DNA of 7,269 nt from Methanomassiliicoccaceae archaeon (GTDB lineage: Archaea; Thermoplasmatota; Thermoplasmata; Methanomassiliicoccales; Methanomethylophilaceae): NCBI GenBank assembly GCA_016282555.1, contig JAEEKU010000159.1:1-7269 (forward strand), in the 5' to 3' direction. Below, in pieces: positions 1 through 6,481 of this stretch. Made by a program: the position numbers and the translations under genes. A model generated the notes under the pieces. The model saw only the letters and a program-made list of their open reading frames with translations. It searched no databases and was not told the origin of the DNA. The first letter of the stretch is position 1. Each line of letters starts with the position of its first letter.

Positions 1-1
1 A

Positions 2-838
2 GATACCATAACGGTGACCATGAGCTGGGAGAAAACTCTGGTCGAGGATATCGCCGGAGACGATTACAAAGTGGTCTCCATGACGGGATCCGGCTTCCGC
101 CCCCATGATACGTACCCCCTTCCGAGCAACGTCTCCGATCTCTACAAATCGAAGATATACTTCAAAATCGGAACCGGGGTGGAATGGGAGACTGCGTTTC
201 TGGACTCCGTATCGGGAAGCATCCCGTCCGGCGTGAAGATCGTCAGCATAGGAGACGGCATCTCCTACGATCCGCTTCCGAACATGCATCACCACGATCA
301 CGAGGAAGGAGATCACGAGGACGAGGAGCACGAGGGGGCGCACGACGCCCACATCTGGACTTCTCCCGATATTCTGAGAAAAACCGCGAAACTTATAGCC
401 GATGAGCTCTCCGCGCTGAATCCTCACAGGGCATCCTTCTACGAAAAGAATCTTTCTGATTTCAGCAAGAGGGCGGACGCCGTCGATTCTCTGATGGAAT
501 CGGTCGCGGAAGCCGCCGGCCCCGGGCACGTCCACGTAATGGTCTGGCATCCCGCCTGGCAGTATCTGCTGGAGCAGTACGCGGAGAGATTCGGAGCCGA
601 TTTCCACATGGAATCCGCGGAGGAGGACGGCGAAGTCACTCCGGCGGAGGCGGCCGCCATGGCCAGAGACGAGGGATGCTCTGCGATCTACGTTTCGGTG
701 ACCGACGAGGGCTACGAGGGGCGCAAAGCTTTGGAGGAGGCCGGATTAACGGTTCACGTGGTGAATCCGACGGCAGAAGATATGCTGAAGTCGGCGGCGG
801 AGTTCCTGTCGTTCCTCAGATCCGATCTGGAGGCATAA
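2..838 (+). CDS. znuA: Zinc/manganese ABC transporter substrate-binding protein, 5' partial
   Basis: Solute-binding component of a zinc (or manganese) ABC importer. It captures the metal outside the membrane and passes it to the permease. The frame is open to the window edge. The first visible residues (ITVTMSWEKTLVEDIAGD) match the start of the mature domain of the ZnuA/TroA cluster 9 family, so the signal peptide lies outside the window and the GTG at 14 is probably internal. Counting from that GTG, the metal ligands expected for the family are visible as His31 (GFRPHD), His113 (DAHIWTSP) and His179 (VWHPAW). A His/Asp/Glu-rich loop fills about 91-113, a feature of zinc-specific members. 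The usual fourth acidic ligand (family FxEPQ) aligns with Ser228 in IYVSVTDEG, with Asp231/Glu232 just after it. The stop is one base before the ATPase start. Metal specificity (Zn versus Mn) is inferred from the His-rich loop. Confidence 0.93.
   Translation, partial: DTITVTMSWEKTLVEDIAGDDYKVVSMTGSGFRPHDTYPLPSNVSDLYKSKIYFKIGTGVEWETAFLDSVSGSIPSGVKIVSIGDGISYDPLPNMHHHDHEEGDHEDEEHEGAHDAHIWTSPDILRKTAKLIADELSALNPHRASFYEKNLSDFSKRADAVDSLMESVAEAAGPGHVHVMVWHPAWQYLLEQYAERFGADFHMESAEEDGEVTPAEAAAMARDEGCSAIYVSVTDEGYEGRKALEEAGLTVHVVNPTAEDMLKSAAEFLSFLRSDLEA
829..833 (+). promoter_or_regulatory. Shine-Dalgarno sequence of znuC
   Basis: GGAGG lies six bases before the ATG at 840 and inside the last codons of znuA. 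It shows that this organism uses SD-led initiation inside operons and supports the ATG at 840 as the start. Confidence 0.7.
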
Positions 839-839
839 T

Positions 840-1541
840 ATGGAAGAAAATACGCTCGTATCTATGTCCGGCGTGAGCTCAGGCTACGGCCGCGTCCAGG
901 TTCTGAGGGACGTGAATCTGGAGCTTCATAAGGGAGATTTCATGGCCGTGGTCGGGCCCAACGGCGGAGGGAAGACGACTCTCTTCCGCACGATACTTGG
1001 TCTGATAGAGCCCTCTGCGGGAACCATCGAGGTCATGGGCGGGCCCCCGTCCAAAGGGTGCAGGAAAATAGGATACGTTCCCCAGTCCGGGACCTTCGAC
1101 AGGAAGTATCCGGCGTCCGCGGAGGACGTGGTGATGATGGGCCTGAGGCCGAGGCAGGGGATCCTTCCCTCCGGCCGGGATCTCAGGGAGTCGGCCGAGA
1201 GGGCGATGGAGCGCACCGGAGTCACGGAATTCAGGGATCAGAGGATAGGCGATCTGTCCGGAGGCCAGCTCCAGCGCGCGTTCATCGCCAGAGCTCTCGC
1301 TTCGGAGCCGGAGATGCTGATGCTCGACGAGCCGACCGCCAGCCTGGATCCGGAGATGAGAGCGGGAGTCTGCTCTATTCTGTCGGAGGTGCTGTCGGAG
1401 GGGATGACAGTTATGATGATAACCCACGATCTGGAGGGGATAGAGGACAGGGCAGACAGGATAATCCGCGTGAACCGCACGGTACGGGAAGTGAGCCGCG
1501 GGGACATTCACGCCATGGAATGCGGAGGCGGCCTGCTTTGA
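840..1541 (+). CDS. znuC: Zinc/manganese ABC transporter ATP-binding protein
   Basis: Cytoplasmic ATPase that powers metal import through the ZnuB permease. All ABC motifs are in place in this 233-residue protein: A-loop Tyr16, Walker A GPNGGGKT at 39-46, Q-loop Gln82 (GYVPQ), signature LSGGQ at 139-143, Walker B LMLDEP with Asp163 and catalytic Glu164, D-loop SLD at 168-170, and switch His196 (ITHD). Length is normal for ZnuC/MntB-type ATPases. The ATG at 840 has a good SD sequence (829-833) and follows the znuA stop by one base. The gene overlaps the likely znuB start by four bases, so the three genes should be co-transcribed and translationally coupled. Assignment to metal uptake rests on the flanking binding protein and permease as well as on the ATPase sequence. 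Confidence 0.95.
   Translation: MEENTLVSMSGVSSGYGRVQVLRDVNLELHKGDFMAVVGPNGGGKTTLFRTILGLIEPSAGTIEVMGGPPSKGCRKIGYVPQSGTFDRKYPASAEDVVMMGLRPRQGILPSGRDLRESAERAMERTGVTEFRDQRIGDLSGGQLQRAFIARALASEPEMLMLDEPTASLDPEMRAGVCSILSEVLSEGMTVMMITHDLEGIEDRADRIIRVNRTVREVSRGDIHAMECGGGLL
1524..1528 (+). promoter_or_regulatory. SD-like sequence bearing on the znuB start
   Basis: GGAGG lies nine bases before a TTG at 1538, which overlaps the znuC stop in the classic four-base TTGA arrangement. The ATG at 1556 has no SD at useful distance. This favours the TTG start, although the GGAGG also encodes znuC residues and could be chance. Confidence 0.4.
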
Positions 1542-2464
1542 CTGATATAATCGATATGCTGGAGATCCCGCTGATCCAGAACATGTTCCTCGCCACGGCG
1601 CTCGCCTGCGTTCTGTGCGGGGTGATCGGGACTTACGTGGTGGTAAACCGCATGGTCGCGGTCACCGGAGGCATAGCCCACACCACGTTCGGAGGGGTCG
1701 GGTTCGCGTACTTCGCGATGTCGGTGCTGGCGGTATCCTGGATGACGCCGATGGCCGGCGCCCTGCTGTTCGGAATAGCCGCCGCGGTAATAATGGCTGT
1801 ATGCAGGAGAAACGGAGAGCTGAGGGAGGATACCGTGATCGGAGCGCTGTGGGCGGCGGGAATGGCGGCGGGAGTCGTGTTCATGTGCTACACGGACAGA
1901 AGCGTGATCGTGCCGTCGTCCTACGAGTCGATTCTGTTCGGAAACATGCTGCTTATAGACTCCGGAAAACTGGCGGCGATGGCTGTCATAACCGCAGCCG
2001 TTCTGGCCGTGACCGCGTTCTTCTTCCGCGATCTGAGGATTATGACGTTCGACGCGAATTTCGCGCGCATCTCCGGGATAAACGTGACCGTTCTCGATCT
2101 CATCCTTCACATTCTGATCGCGGTCACCTGCGTTATGGTGGCGAACGTGGTGGGAATCGTGATGATCATGGCTCTTATGACCATTCCGGCGGCTATGGGA
2201 AACATGTTCTCCCACGGGATGAAGGGCACGATGGCTCTCGGGACCGTCTACGCGCTGTTCCTGTCGGTTGCGGGGCTGTTTCTGTCTTTGTATATGGACA
2301 CCCCGCCGGGGGCGACCGTGGTGCTGGTGATAGCGGCGGCGTTCATAGTTGCGGTTCTTGCGAAGAGGGCGGCCTCCCGCGCTGGGAAAAACGGAAGCCG
2401 AGGGGTTCGGGGAACCCGGCTTCCGTACCGGAACCAGCGGTTTCCGGAAATGCAGTATTTATAG
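1538..2464 (+). CDS. znuB: Zinc/manganese ABC transporter permease (ABC-3 family)
   Basis: Integral membrane subunit of the metal importer, forming the channel that ZnuC drives. From the TTG at 1538 it has 308 residues; from the ATG at 1556, whose MLEIPLIQN start also fits the family, it has 302. The start is unresolved, but the SD spacing and four-base overlap favour TTG. Roughly seven to eight hydrophobic helices are visible. ABC-3 landmarks are present: VVNRM then GGIAHTTFGG near 36-53, the EDTVIG loop at 97, YESILFGNMLL, FDANFARISGINV at 171, and VVGIVMIMALMTIPAA before the last helices. The last helix ends near 275, after which an unusual basic tail of about 33 residues continues to a TAG stop. 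The DNA for this tail folds into two hairpins. The larger open frame extending upstream of 1538 is only a shadow of znuC. Confidence 0.92.
   Translation: MTDIIDMLEIPLIQNMFLATALACVLCGVIGTYVVVNRMVAVTGGIAHTTFGGVGFAYFAMSVLAVSWMTPMAGALLFGIAAAVIMAVCRRNGELREDTVIGALWAAGMAAGVVFMCYTDRSVIVPSSYESILFGNMLLIDSGKLAAMAVITAAVLAVTAFFFRDLRIMTFDANFARISGINVTVLDLILHILIAVTCVMVANVVGIVMIMALMTIPAAMGNMFSHGMKGTMALGTVYALFLSVAGLFLSLYMDTPPGATVVLVIAAAFIVAVLAKRAASRAGKNGSRGVRGTRLPYRNQRFPEMQYL
2392..2447 (+). repeat. Tandem hairpins inside the 3' end of znuB
   Basis: The first palindrome pairs CGGAAGCC (2392-2399) with GGCTTCCG (2418-2425). An inner GGGTTC/GAACCC stem (2403-2408 with 2412-2417) closes a GGG loop, with a three-base bulge on the 5' side. 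The second pairs CCGGAACC (2428-2435) with GGTTTCCGG (2439-2447) and has one bulged T. No T-run follows directly, so this is not a classic terminator. It could be a processing or stabilising element, or an attenuating end to the znu transcript. Confidence 0.6.
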
Positions 2465-2525
2465 AATATCTGTCCGTTGCGGAATAATCTGTAATGATGC
2501 CGGATTTTGTGGTTGTGACAACCAC

Positions 2526-2536
2526 TTATATATAAA
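2526..2536 (+). promoter_or_regulatory. TATA-like promoter element upstream of the acidic secreted protein gene
   Basis: TTATATATAAA in the AT-rich gap 2465-2750 is the best archaeal TATA match here and would place a transcription start near 2557, giving a leader of roughly 190 bases. Other candidates are TTTTTAAATTA around 2631 and the perfect palindrome CCTTTAAAGG at 2658-2667. The rest of this 286-base gap shows no convincing coding frame or RNA gene. Confidence 0.45.
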
Positions 2537-2708
2537 CTTTTCATTTTAAACAGCCAGATTTCAGGATTATCATTTGTCTGTTGGACAGTTTTTCGGTCAG
2601 CATTGACGGTTTAAATGGAATTTTTTTCGTTTTTAAATTACAAACGCAGGGGTTCGTCCTTTAAAGGTTAAAGTTTAAGTAAGGGTACGATTATCATTCA
2701 AAACGCTA

Positions 2709-2742
2709 TCGAGACGGTGTTCTCGAGAGATAAAAAAAGGGG
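2709..2742 (+). promoter_or_regulatory. Leader hairpin and SD-like sequence before the gene at 2751
   Basis: TCGAGA (2709-2714) pairs with TCTCGA (2721-2726) around a six-base loop. A purine run ending in GGGG (2739-2742) then sits eight bases before the ATG at 2751. This supports the ATG at 2751 over the in-frame TTG at 2745. The hairpin may protect or regulate the leader. Confidence 0.45.
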
Positions 2743-2750
2743 AATTGAAT

Positions 2751-4097
2751 ATGAATAACAAAATTCTCGCACTGCTCGTGTCTGCCGTTATGGTAATGGT
2801 AGCATGGGTCGCCGCTGTCTCCGTTCCCGGCGCGGAAGGAGAGGGCGACGGAAAAGAGACATCTCCCTGGATGCTCATGGGGAACGTTGCCCTGGAGTAC
2901 CAGATGGTGCCTGAAGAGAGCAAGAACCTCGAAATGGACTTCAACCAGATCGCTTTCGGCGCAGGCGATGACGATCAGACGATCACTATCGAATGGGCCT
3001 TTTCCACTGATGTCTACGGAACCGATGATGAATTCACCGATTTCAACCTTATTTACTCAGATGCCGGTGAACCTGCCGATGGTTATGTGAGCGCCTATCC
3101 CGAGGGCGAGGGCAACGCGGCAATCTCGTTCAGCCTCGAACAGAGGGAGGATGCCGATACCGGCGATGCTATACGCGGCGTCTTCGATCTGACTGTGGAT
3201 GCTGCTGCCGATAAGACTATGGCTCCCACGTACTTCCTCTTCAGGGTCACTGTGCTCGGAAACTACGGAGAAAACTTCGGAGAGTACTCTTCCTATTACT
3301 ACTACGGACTCCACATATCTGTCGTTGATGAAAAAGCCGAGGCTGCAGTCGTTCTTTCTGAGAAGCCCGATCAGGATGCAGTAACTGAGAGTGACGTTCT
3401 TACCCCGTACACTGAGACATCCATAGAGGAGGAGAACTACTACGTCCTCAATGTCCCGAAGGATACCGAACTCGACAAAGTGTACGCATATGTGACCCTT
3501 CTTGAAACTGAGGTATTCGACTCCGATGACTTCGACTTCTACGCTGAAGGCCTTCCTGCCGGTATCGCGATGAAGGTCAACGGAGAAATTACCGGTAAGG
3601 TCGCCGTTACCGTTTCTGCAAATGAGGAGAACGAATTCCAGGTGTTCGCTGTCCATAAGGAGAACCCCGGAGAGGTTCTGACTGCAACGTACGTCTGGAA
3701 GGTTGTCGCCGGCGACGATGAGTTTGAGTATCAGATCGGTGACGACGTGAAGCCCAGCTCCGAGCCCTCGTACAAGGTTATGAACAACATCGATGACGAT
3801 GGTGACGAGATTACTATTGCCTGGCCTGCCGGAGATAATGATTATACCTACAAGGTGTATCTGACCACGGAAGAAGGGAAAACGTTAATCGCTTCTGGGG
3901 AGGATACCTCTGTCGTTATCGGAGTATCGGATGAGGATGAAGGTGTCTCTCTTGAGGGTATAACCGGTATCGTACAGGTTACGATTGACAGAATTCCTGC
4001 GGGTGAGACCGAGCCGGATGCCACTGCGGTCACCCACATCCTGGTCGTCGGACCCGTTGTCCACTCCGGACTTCAGCCTGTCGTAACGGCTATCTGA
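2751..4097 (+). CDS. Acidic secreted protein with He_PIG-like motif, unknown function
   Basis: I do not recognise a characterised family. The 448-residue product starts with a signal peptide (MNNKILALLVSAVMVMVAWVAAVS, cleavage probably near 24-30). The rest is very rich in Asp and Glu, contains no cysteine, and alternates short hydrophobic and polar strands as in beta-sandwich surface proteins. LPAGIAMKVNGEITG at 268-282 resembles the He_PIG immunoglobulin-like motif (LPxGLxxxxxGxITG), and the protein at 4169 carries a similar motif. There is no C-terminal membrane helix or evident anchor, so it is either released or held by other envelope proteins. Codon choice uses more T-ending codons (GCT, GTT, GAT) than the znu genes. 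Its own long AT-rich upstream region, SD sequence and strong terminator suggest a monocistronic, well-expressed gene. A structural envelope role is inference. Confidence 0.8.
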   Translation: MNNKILALLVSAVMVMVAWVAAVSVPGAEGEGDGKETSPWMLMGNVALEYQMVPEESKNLEMDFNQIAFGAGDDDQTITIEWAFSTDVYGTDDEFTDFNLIYSDAGEPADGYVSAYPEGEGNAAISFSLEQREDADTGDAIRGVFDLTVDAAADKTMAPTYFLFRVTVLGNYGENFGEYSSYYYYGLHISVVDEKAEAAVVLSEKPDQDAVTESDVLTPYTETSIEEENYYVLNVPKDTELDKVYAYVTLLETEVFDSDDFDFYAEGLPAGIAMKVNGEITGKVAVTVSANEENEFQVFAVHKENPGEVLTATYVWKVVAGDDEFEYQIGDDVKPSSEPSYKVMNNIDDDGDEITIAWPAGDNDYTYKVYLTTEEGKTLIASGEDTSVVIGVSDEDEGVSLEGITGIVQVTIDRIPAGETEPDATAVTHILVVGPVVHSGLQPVVTAI

Positions 4098-4111
4098 ATC
4101 TGAACTGAAAC

Positions 4112-4144
4112 GAGAAAAGGCTCCGGCCTTTTCTCACCTTTTTT
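4112..4144 (+). terminator. Hairpin plus U-tract terminator after the acidic secreted protein gene
   Basis: A perfect 10-bp stem, GAGAAAAGGC (4112-4121) with GCCTTTTCTC (4126-4135), closes a TCCG tetraloop of the stable UNCG class. TTTTTT at 4139-4144 follows, with further T-rich sequence beyond. It begins 15 bases after the stop at 4097. Confidence 0.85.
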
Positions 4145-4151
4145 ATATTTA
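4139..4151 (+). promoter_or_regulatory. TATA-like box of the gene at 4169, within the terminator U-tract
   Basis: TTTTTTATATTTA is centred about 23 bases before the ATG at 4169, and no SD precedes that ATG. The spacing fits an archaeal promoter giving a leaderless or nearly leaderless mRNA. The element shares bases with the upstream terminator's T-tract. Confidence 0.5.
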
Positions 4152-4168
4152 CTTTTCTTTACTCCTTT

Positions 4169-5776
4169 ATGAATAAAATTTCCGCAGTGGCGTTCGCTGT
4201 TTTCGCAGCGATCGTCATGCTCGTTCCGGTTACTCCGGTTTCGGACAGCAGTTCCGCGGCGGATGTTGTGAATCTCGAAGATTCCAACATATGGATCTGC
4301 TACGGACGCAACATCGAAATCAAGGATTTCAACTACGATCCCGCGAAATATTCCTCTATCGAATGGAAATATTCCAGAGTCCAGTCGGATCTCGACACCA
4401 TCGATTCCGTGAAGGAAGTCATTCTCAGATTCAACGTTCCGTTCGAAATCTGCGCGGACGACAGCATGATAACATACTACGTCAGGGAACTGGCGACTGT
4501 GAGCGGTGTTCCTCTGAGCGAGGATCTCACCGTTATCATCAATCCCTCATCTTACGTCAGATACGTTCAGTTCATGTACAACGACGGAACCGATGCCATC
4601 TACATGCACGCTCCCGTGACGGCGGACAGGTGCTACCACTACGGTTCCGAGTATCTCGTGGATCCTCCGAAAACGGATCCCATAAGGCCCGGATATAAAT
4701 TCGGCGGCTGGTACGAGGACCCCGCCTGCACCGTGAAATACACCAAGATGACCTACAAGATCTTCGACGAATCCAGAATCACCCGCCTTTACGCGAAATG
4801 GACCGAGGATCCTGGCTCCTATCCCGGATGGGAGATGGTTAAGATCGATCTCAGACCCGTCGAAGGCCTTAACTTCACGTACGACGGGCTTGTGATACCC
4901 AAAGGAACCGAGTTCTCCTACAAGGTCACAGTCTTCAAAAACTACGCTTACGACTTATCCTCGGCTGTCTCCACCTGTCTGACGGACAGCCGCGTTCTCA
5001 CCAAAACGGCGGTCTCGGGAGGATACAGTTTCGCCCTCTCCGGAGTGCAAGTCGATTCCTTAGTGGTTCTCACCGGGGCCGAGAGGATGTATTACATCCA
5101 TGACGATCTCCACGGAGTTAACATCACGGATTACACCAGCCCCGCGAAGGGTTCTCTCTTCCTGAGGCTCTCTCTTCCCGCGGGCTCCCAGTACAACAGC
5201 ATCGACGCTTCCGTCTGGATGGGCGGCACCAACGTGACCGGAAACGTTCTTTCCGGAAGGACGATCAGCATAGACAACCTTACCGGCGACGTCTACATCT
5301 TCGCCTACGCCACACAGGTGGACGAGGACAGTTTCCCCTGGTGGATAATAGCCGCGATTGCCGCAGCCGCTCTCATCATCCTGCTGCTTCTGCTCCTGCT
5401 TCTCAGGAAGAAGAAGGAAGTGTTCCTCTCCTCGTCCGAGACCTCTTACATCCCGCTCCTGTCCCAGGATATGGGCGGAAAGACCCGTCAGGTCGTAATC
5501 ATCAGGAAAGACGAGGAAATAGCTCCCGCGTACGCTTACCTCTGCATAGGAAAGGACTCGTACATGCGCATGGGCTACTGGTTCGAAGGAACCGATCTCC
5601 CCGAGGGACTCTCCTTATCCGAGACCGGAGTGCTTACCGGAACCTACGCCGGAACCGCCCCCTCCGGAGTCTTCAGGATCACCGTAAAGAAGAAGTCCGA
5701 GAAGGAAGGGGAGCAGGAAGACCCCGAAAAGGGAACGGTCGTAGCCACAGGCGAATTCGGTTACTTCCTGTCCTGA
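4169..5776 (+). CDS. Membrane-anchored surface protein with InlB-like repeat and He_PIG-like C-terminal domain
   Basis: A 535-residue protein of unknown function. It has an N-terminal signal peptide (residues 1 to about 30). A single InlB/Listeria-Bacteroides-type repeat spans about 128-211, with the hallmark GYKFGGWYEDPAC (FGGW at 178-181) and closing LYAKW at 211. A further beta-rich stretch runs to about 385. One transmembrane helix lies at 391-412 (WWIIAA then a run of Leu), followed by RKKK at 413-416. About 120 residues follow the helix, including LPEGLSLSETGVLTG from 477, which resembles a He_PIG/Ig-like motif, and a lysine/glutamate-rich stretch. By the positive-inside rule the C-terminal domain would be cytoplasmic, which is odd for this fold. 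The start at 4169 is supported by the signal peptide and by a TATA-like box at leaderless spacing. It is probably monocistronic, with terminators on both sides. Adhesion or envelope roles are inferred only from the repeats. Confidence 0.82.
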   Translation: MNKISAVAFAVFAAIVMLVPVTPVSDSSSAADVVNLEDSNIWICYGRNIEIKDFNYDPAKYSSIEWKYSRVQSDLDTIDSVKEVILRFNVPFEICADDSMITYYVRELATVSGVPLSEDLTVIINPSSYVRYVQFMYNDGTDAIYMHAPVTADRCYHYGSEYLVDPPKTDPIRPGYKFGGWYEDPACTVKYTKMTYKIFDESRITRLYAKWTEDPGSYPGWEMVKIDLRPVEGLNFTYDGLVIPKGTEFSYKVTVFKNYAYDLSSAVSTCLTDSRVLTKTAVSGGYSFALSGVQVDSLVVLTGAERMYYIHDDLHGVNITDYTSPAKGSLFLRLSLPAGSQYNSIDASVWMGGTNVTGNVLSGRTISIDNLTGDVYIFAYATQVDEDSFPWWIIAAIAAAALIILLLLLLLLRKKKEVFLSSSETSYIPLLSQDMGGKTRQVVIIRKDEEIAPAYAYLCIGKDSYMRMGYWFEGTDLPEGLSLSETGVLTGTYAGTAPSGVFRITVKKKSEKEGEQEDPEKGTVVATGEFGYFLS

Positions 5777-5786
5777 TTTTTCCAAT

Positions 5787-5836
5787 GAGGATCGGTTCTC
5801 CGGAACCGGTCCTCCCCTTTAATTTTTCAATTTTTG
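5787..5836 (+). terminator. Hairpin plus T-tract terminator after the gene at 4169-5776
   Basis: GAGGATCGGTTC (5787-5798) pairs with GAACCGGTCCTC (5803-5814) as a 12-bp stem with one G-U pair and a TCCG loop. T-rich sequence (TTTAATTTTTCAATTTTT, 5818-5835) follows. It starts ten bases after the stop. Confidence 0.85.
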
Positions 5837-5901
5837 CCCGGCGGAGATTCCGGATTTCATATAAGCCCGGTTTATGATGAGCCGCGTAAACAAGATCGGA
5901 T

Positions 5902-5938
5902 AAAAAGCAGTTAAGAGGTTTGGCGGGGCGGAAGCCCC
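5902..5938 (-). terminator. Probable terminator of the YegP/DUF1508 gene
   Basis: On the minus strand GGGGC, a TTCC loop and GCCCC (5938-5925) form a 5-bp GC-rich hairpin seven bases after the stop codon. A TTTTT run follows about 18 bases later (5906-5902). The stem is short and the T-run distant, so confidence is moderate. Confidence 0.45.
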
Positions 5939-5945
5939 TGAAGCT

Positions 5946-6320
5946 TCACTCCAGCTCTTCGACAACTTCCGCGTCGGGAGCGTTTCTCTGGATGGAGTCG
6001 ATTCCGTTGAGGGCGCCGGCTTTGGATTTGTATCCTTCGCTGACGGCGATGATCTCCCCGTTTCCGGCTTTCAGCCTGAATCTGAATTCGCCGGCGTTGT
6101 CCGTGTAGAGTTCGTATTTGGGGTTTTTGAGTTTCTCGAATCCCTCGACCGTCTGGTCCTCTACCGCGGAGCAGCAGTTCTTTTTCACGGATTCGATTCC
6201 GTTCTTGGCGCTGGGCAGCGCCTTGTACATCTGGGAAGAGCATATGACCTGGCCGTTGGAGGCGAGGAGGTTGAACATGAACTCTTCGTTCTTGGCTTTC
6301 TTGATTTTGAATTTTCCCAT
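5946..6320 (-). CDS. YegP/DUF1508 family small protein
   Basis: A 124-residue protein made of two copies of the DUF1508 (YegP-like) repeat, similar in length to the roughly 110-residue E. coli YegP. The first repeat spans about 13-48 (EEFMFNLLASNGQVICSSQMY then SAKNGIESVKKN). The second spans about 78-113 (EFRFRLKAGNGEIIAVSEGY then GALNGIDSIQRN). The paired pattern FxFxLxAxNGxxIxxSxxY, then GIxSVxxN is diagnostic. The cellular function of the family is not established; it is a small beta-alpha fold with no evident catalytic residues. There is no signal peptide or membrane helix, so it should be cytoplasmic. The start at MGKFKIKK is preferred over the longer open frame because the repeat pattern begins there and a TATA-like box lies about 32 bases upstream. 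It is convergent with the 4169-5776 gene. CysCys at 49-50 is a minor oddity. Confidence 0.88.
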   Translation of the reverse strand: MGKFKIKKAKNEEFMFNLLASNGQVICSSQMYKALPSAKNGIESVKKNCCSAVEDQTVEGFEKLKNPKYELYTDNAGEFRFRLKAGNGEIIAVSEGYKSKAGALNGIDSIQRNAPDAEVVEELE

Positions 6321-6345
6321 ATTTATCGTATATGGAATCAACTTG

Positions 6346-6358
6346 CAAATATAAAAAA
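6346..6358 (-). promoter_or_regulatory. TATA-like box of the YegP/DUF1508 gene
   Basis: Read on the minus strand, TTTTTTATATTTGC is centred about 32 bases upstream of the ATG at 6320. It predicts a start near 6325 with a leader of only a few bases. No SD precedes the ATG. Confidence 0.5.
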
Positions 6359-6481
6359 TGCATCCGGAACTGCAGGCTGATACATCCGATTCGCATATGC
6401 CGGACGCATGCGCAGGATACTGCGGGATAACGGCCGGGAACAAAACGATGCTTTCCGGATTTTATCAATAATTATAAGAGA

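Noticed and set aside
1058..1537. Long plus-strand open frame running from inside znuC into znuB
   Set aside because: The part before 1538 is an Arg/Gly-rich shadow of znuC with no family resemblance. The permease homology starts only at TTG 1538 or ATG 1556.
1508..2215. Long minus-strand open frame opposite znuB
   Set aside because: His/Arg-rich low-complexity translation typical of the antisense of GC-rich coding DNA; the plus-strand permease is certain.
2578..2598. Small stem CTGT-TGG-ACAG followed by TTTTT as a terminator for the znu operon
   Set aside because: The stem has only four base pairs and lies about 115 bases after the znuB stop, so it is too weak to call.
5874..5941. Possible C/D box guide RNA: ATGATGA (C box) at 5874-5880 and CTGA (D box) at 5938-5941
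   Set aside because: No internal D'/C' pair or terminal stem is visible. The nearby TATA-like CATATAAG (5859-5865) would start transcription after the C box. The CTGA also lies in the hairpin/stop region of the minus-strand gene.
6321..6443. N-terminal extension of the DUF1508 protein to a start at 6443
   Set aside because: The extra 41 residues do not resemble the family and cover the TATA-like promoter. The YegP repeat pattern begins right after the Met at 6320.
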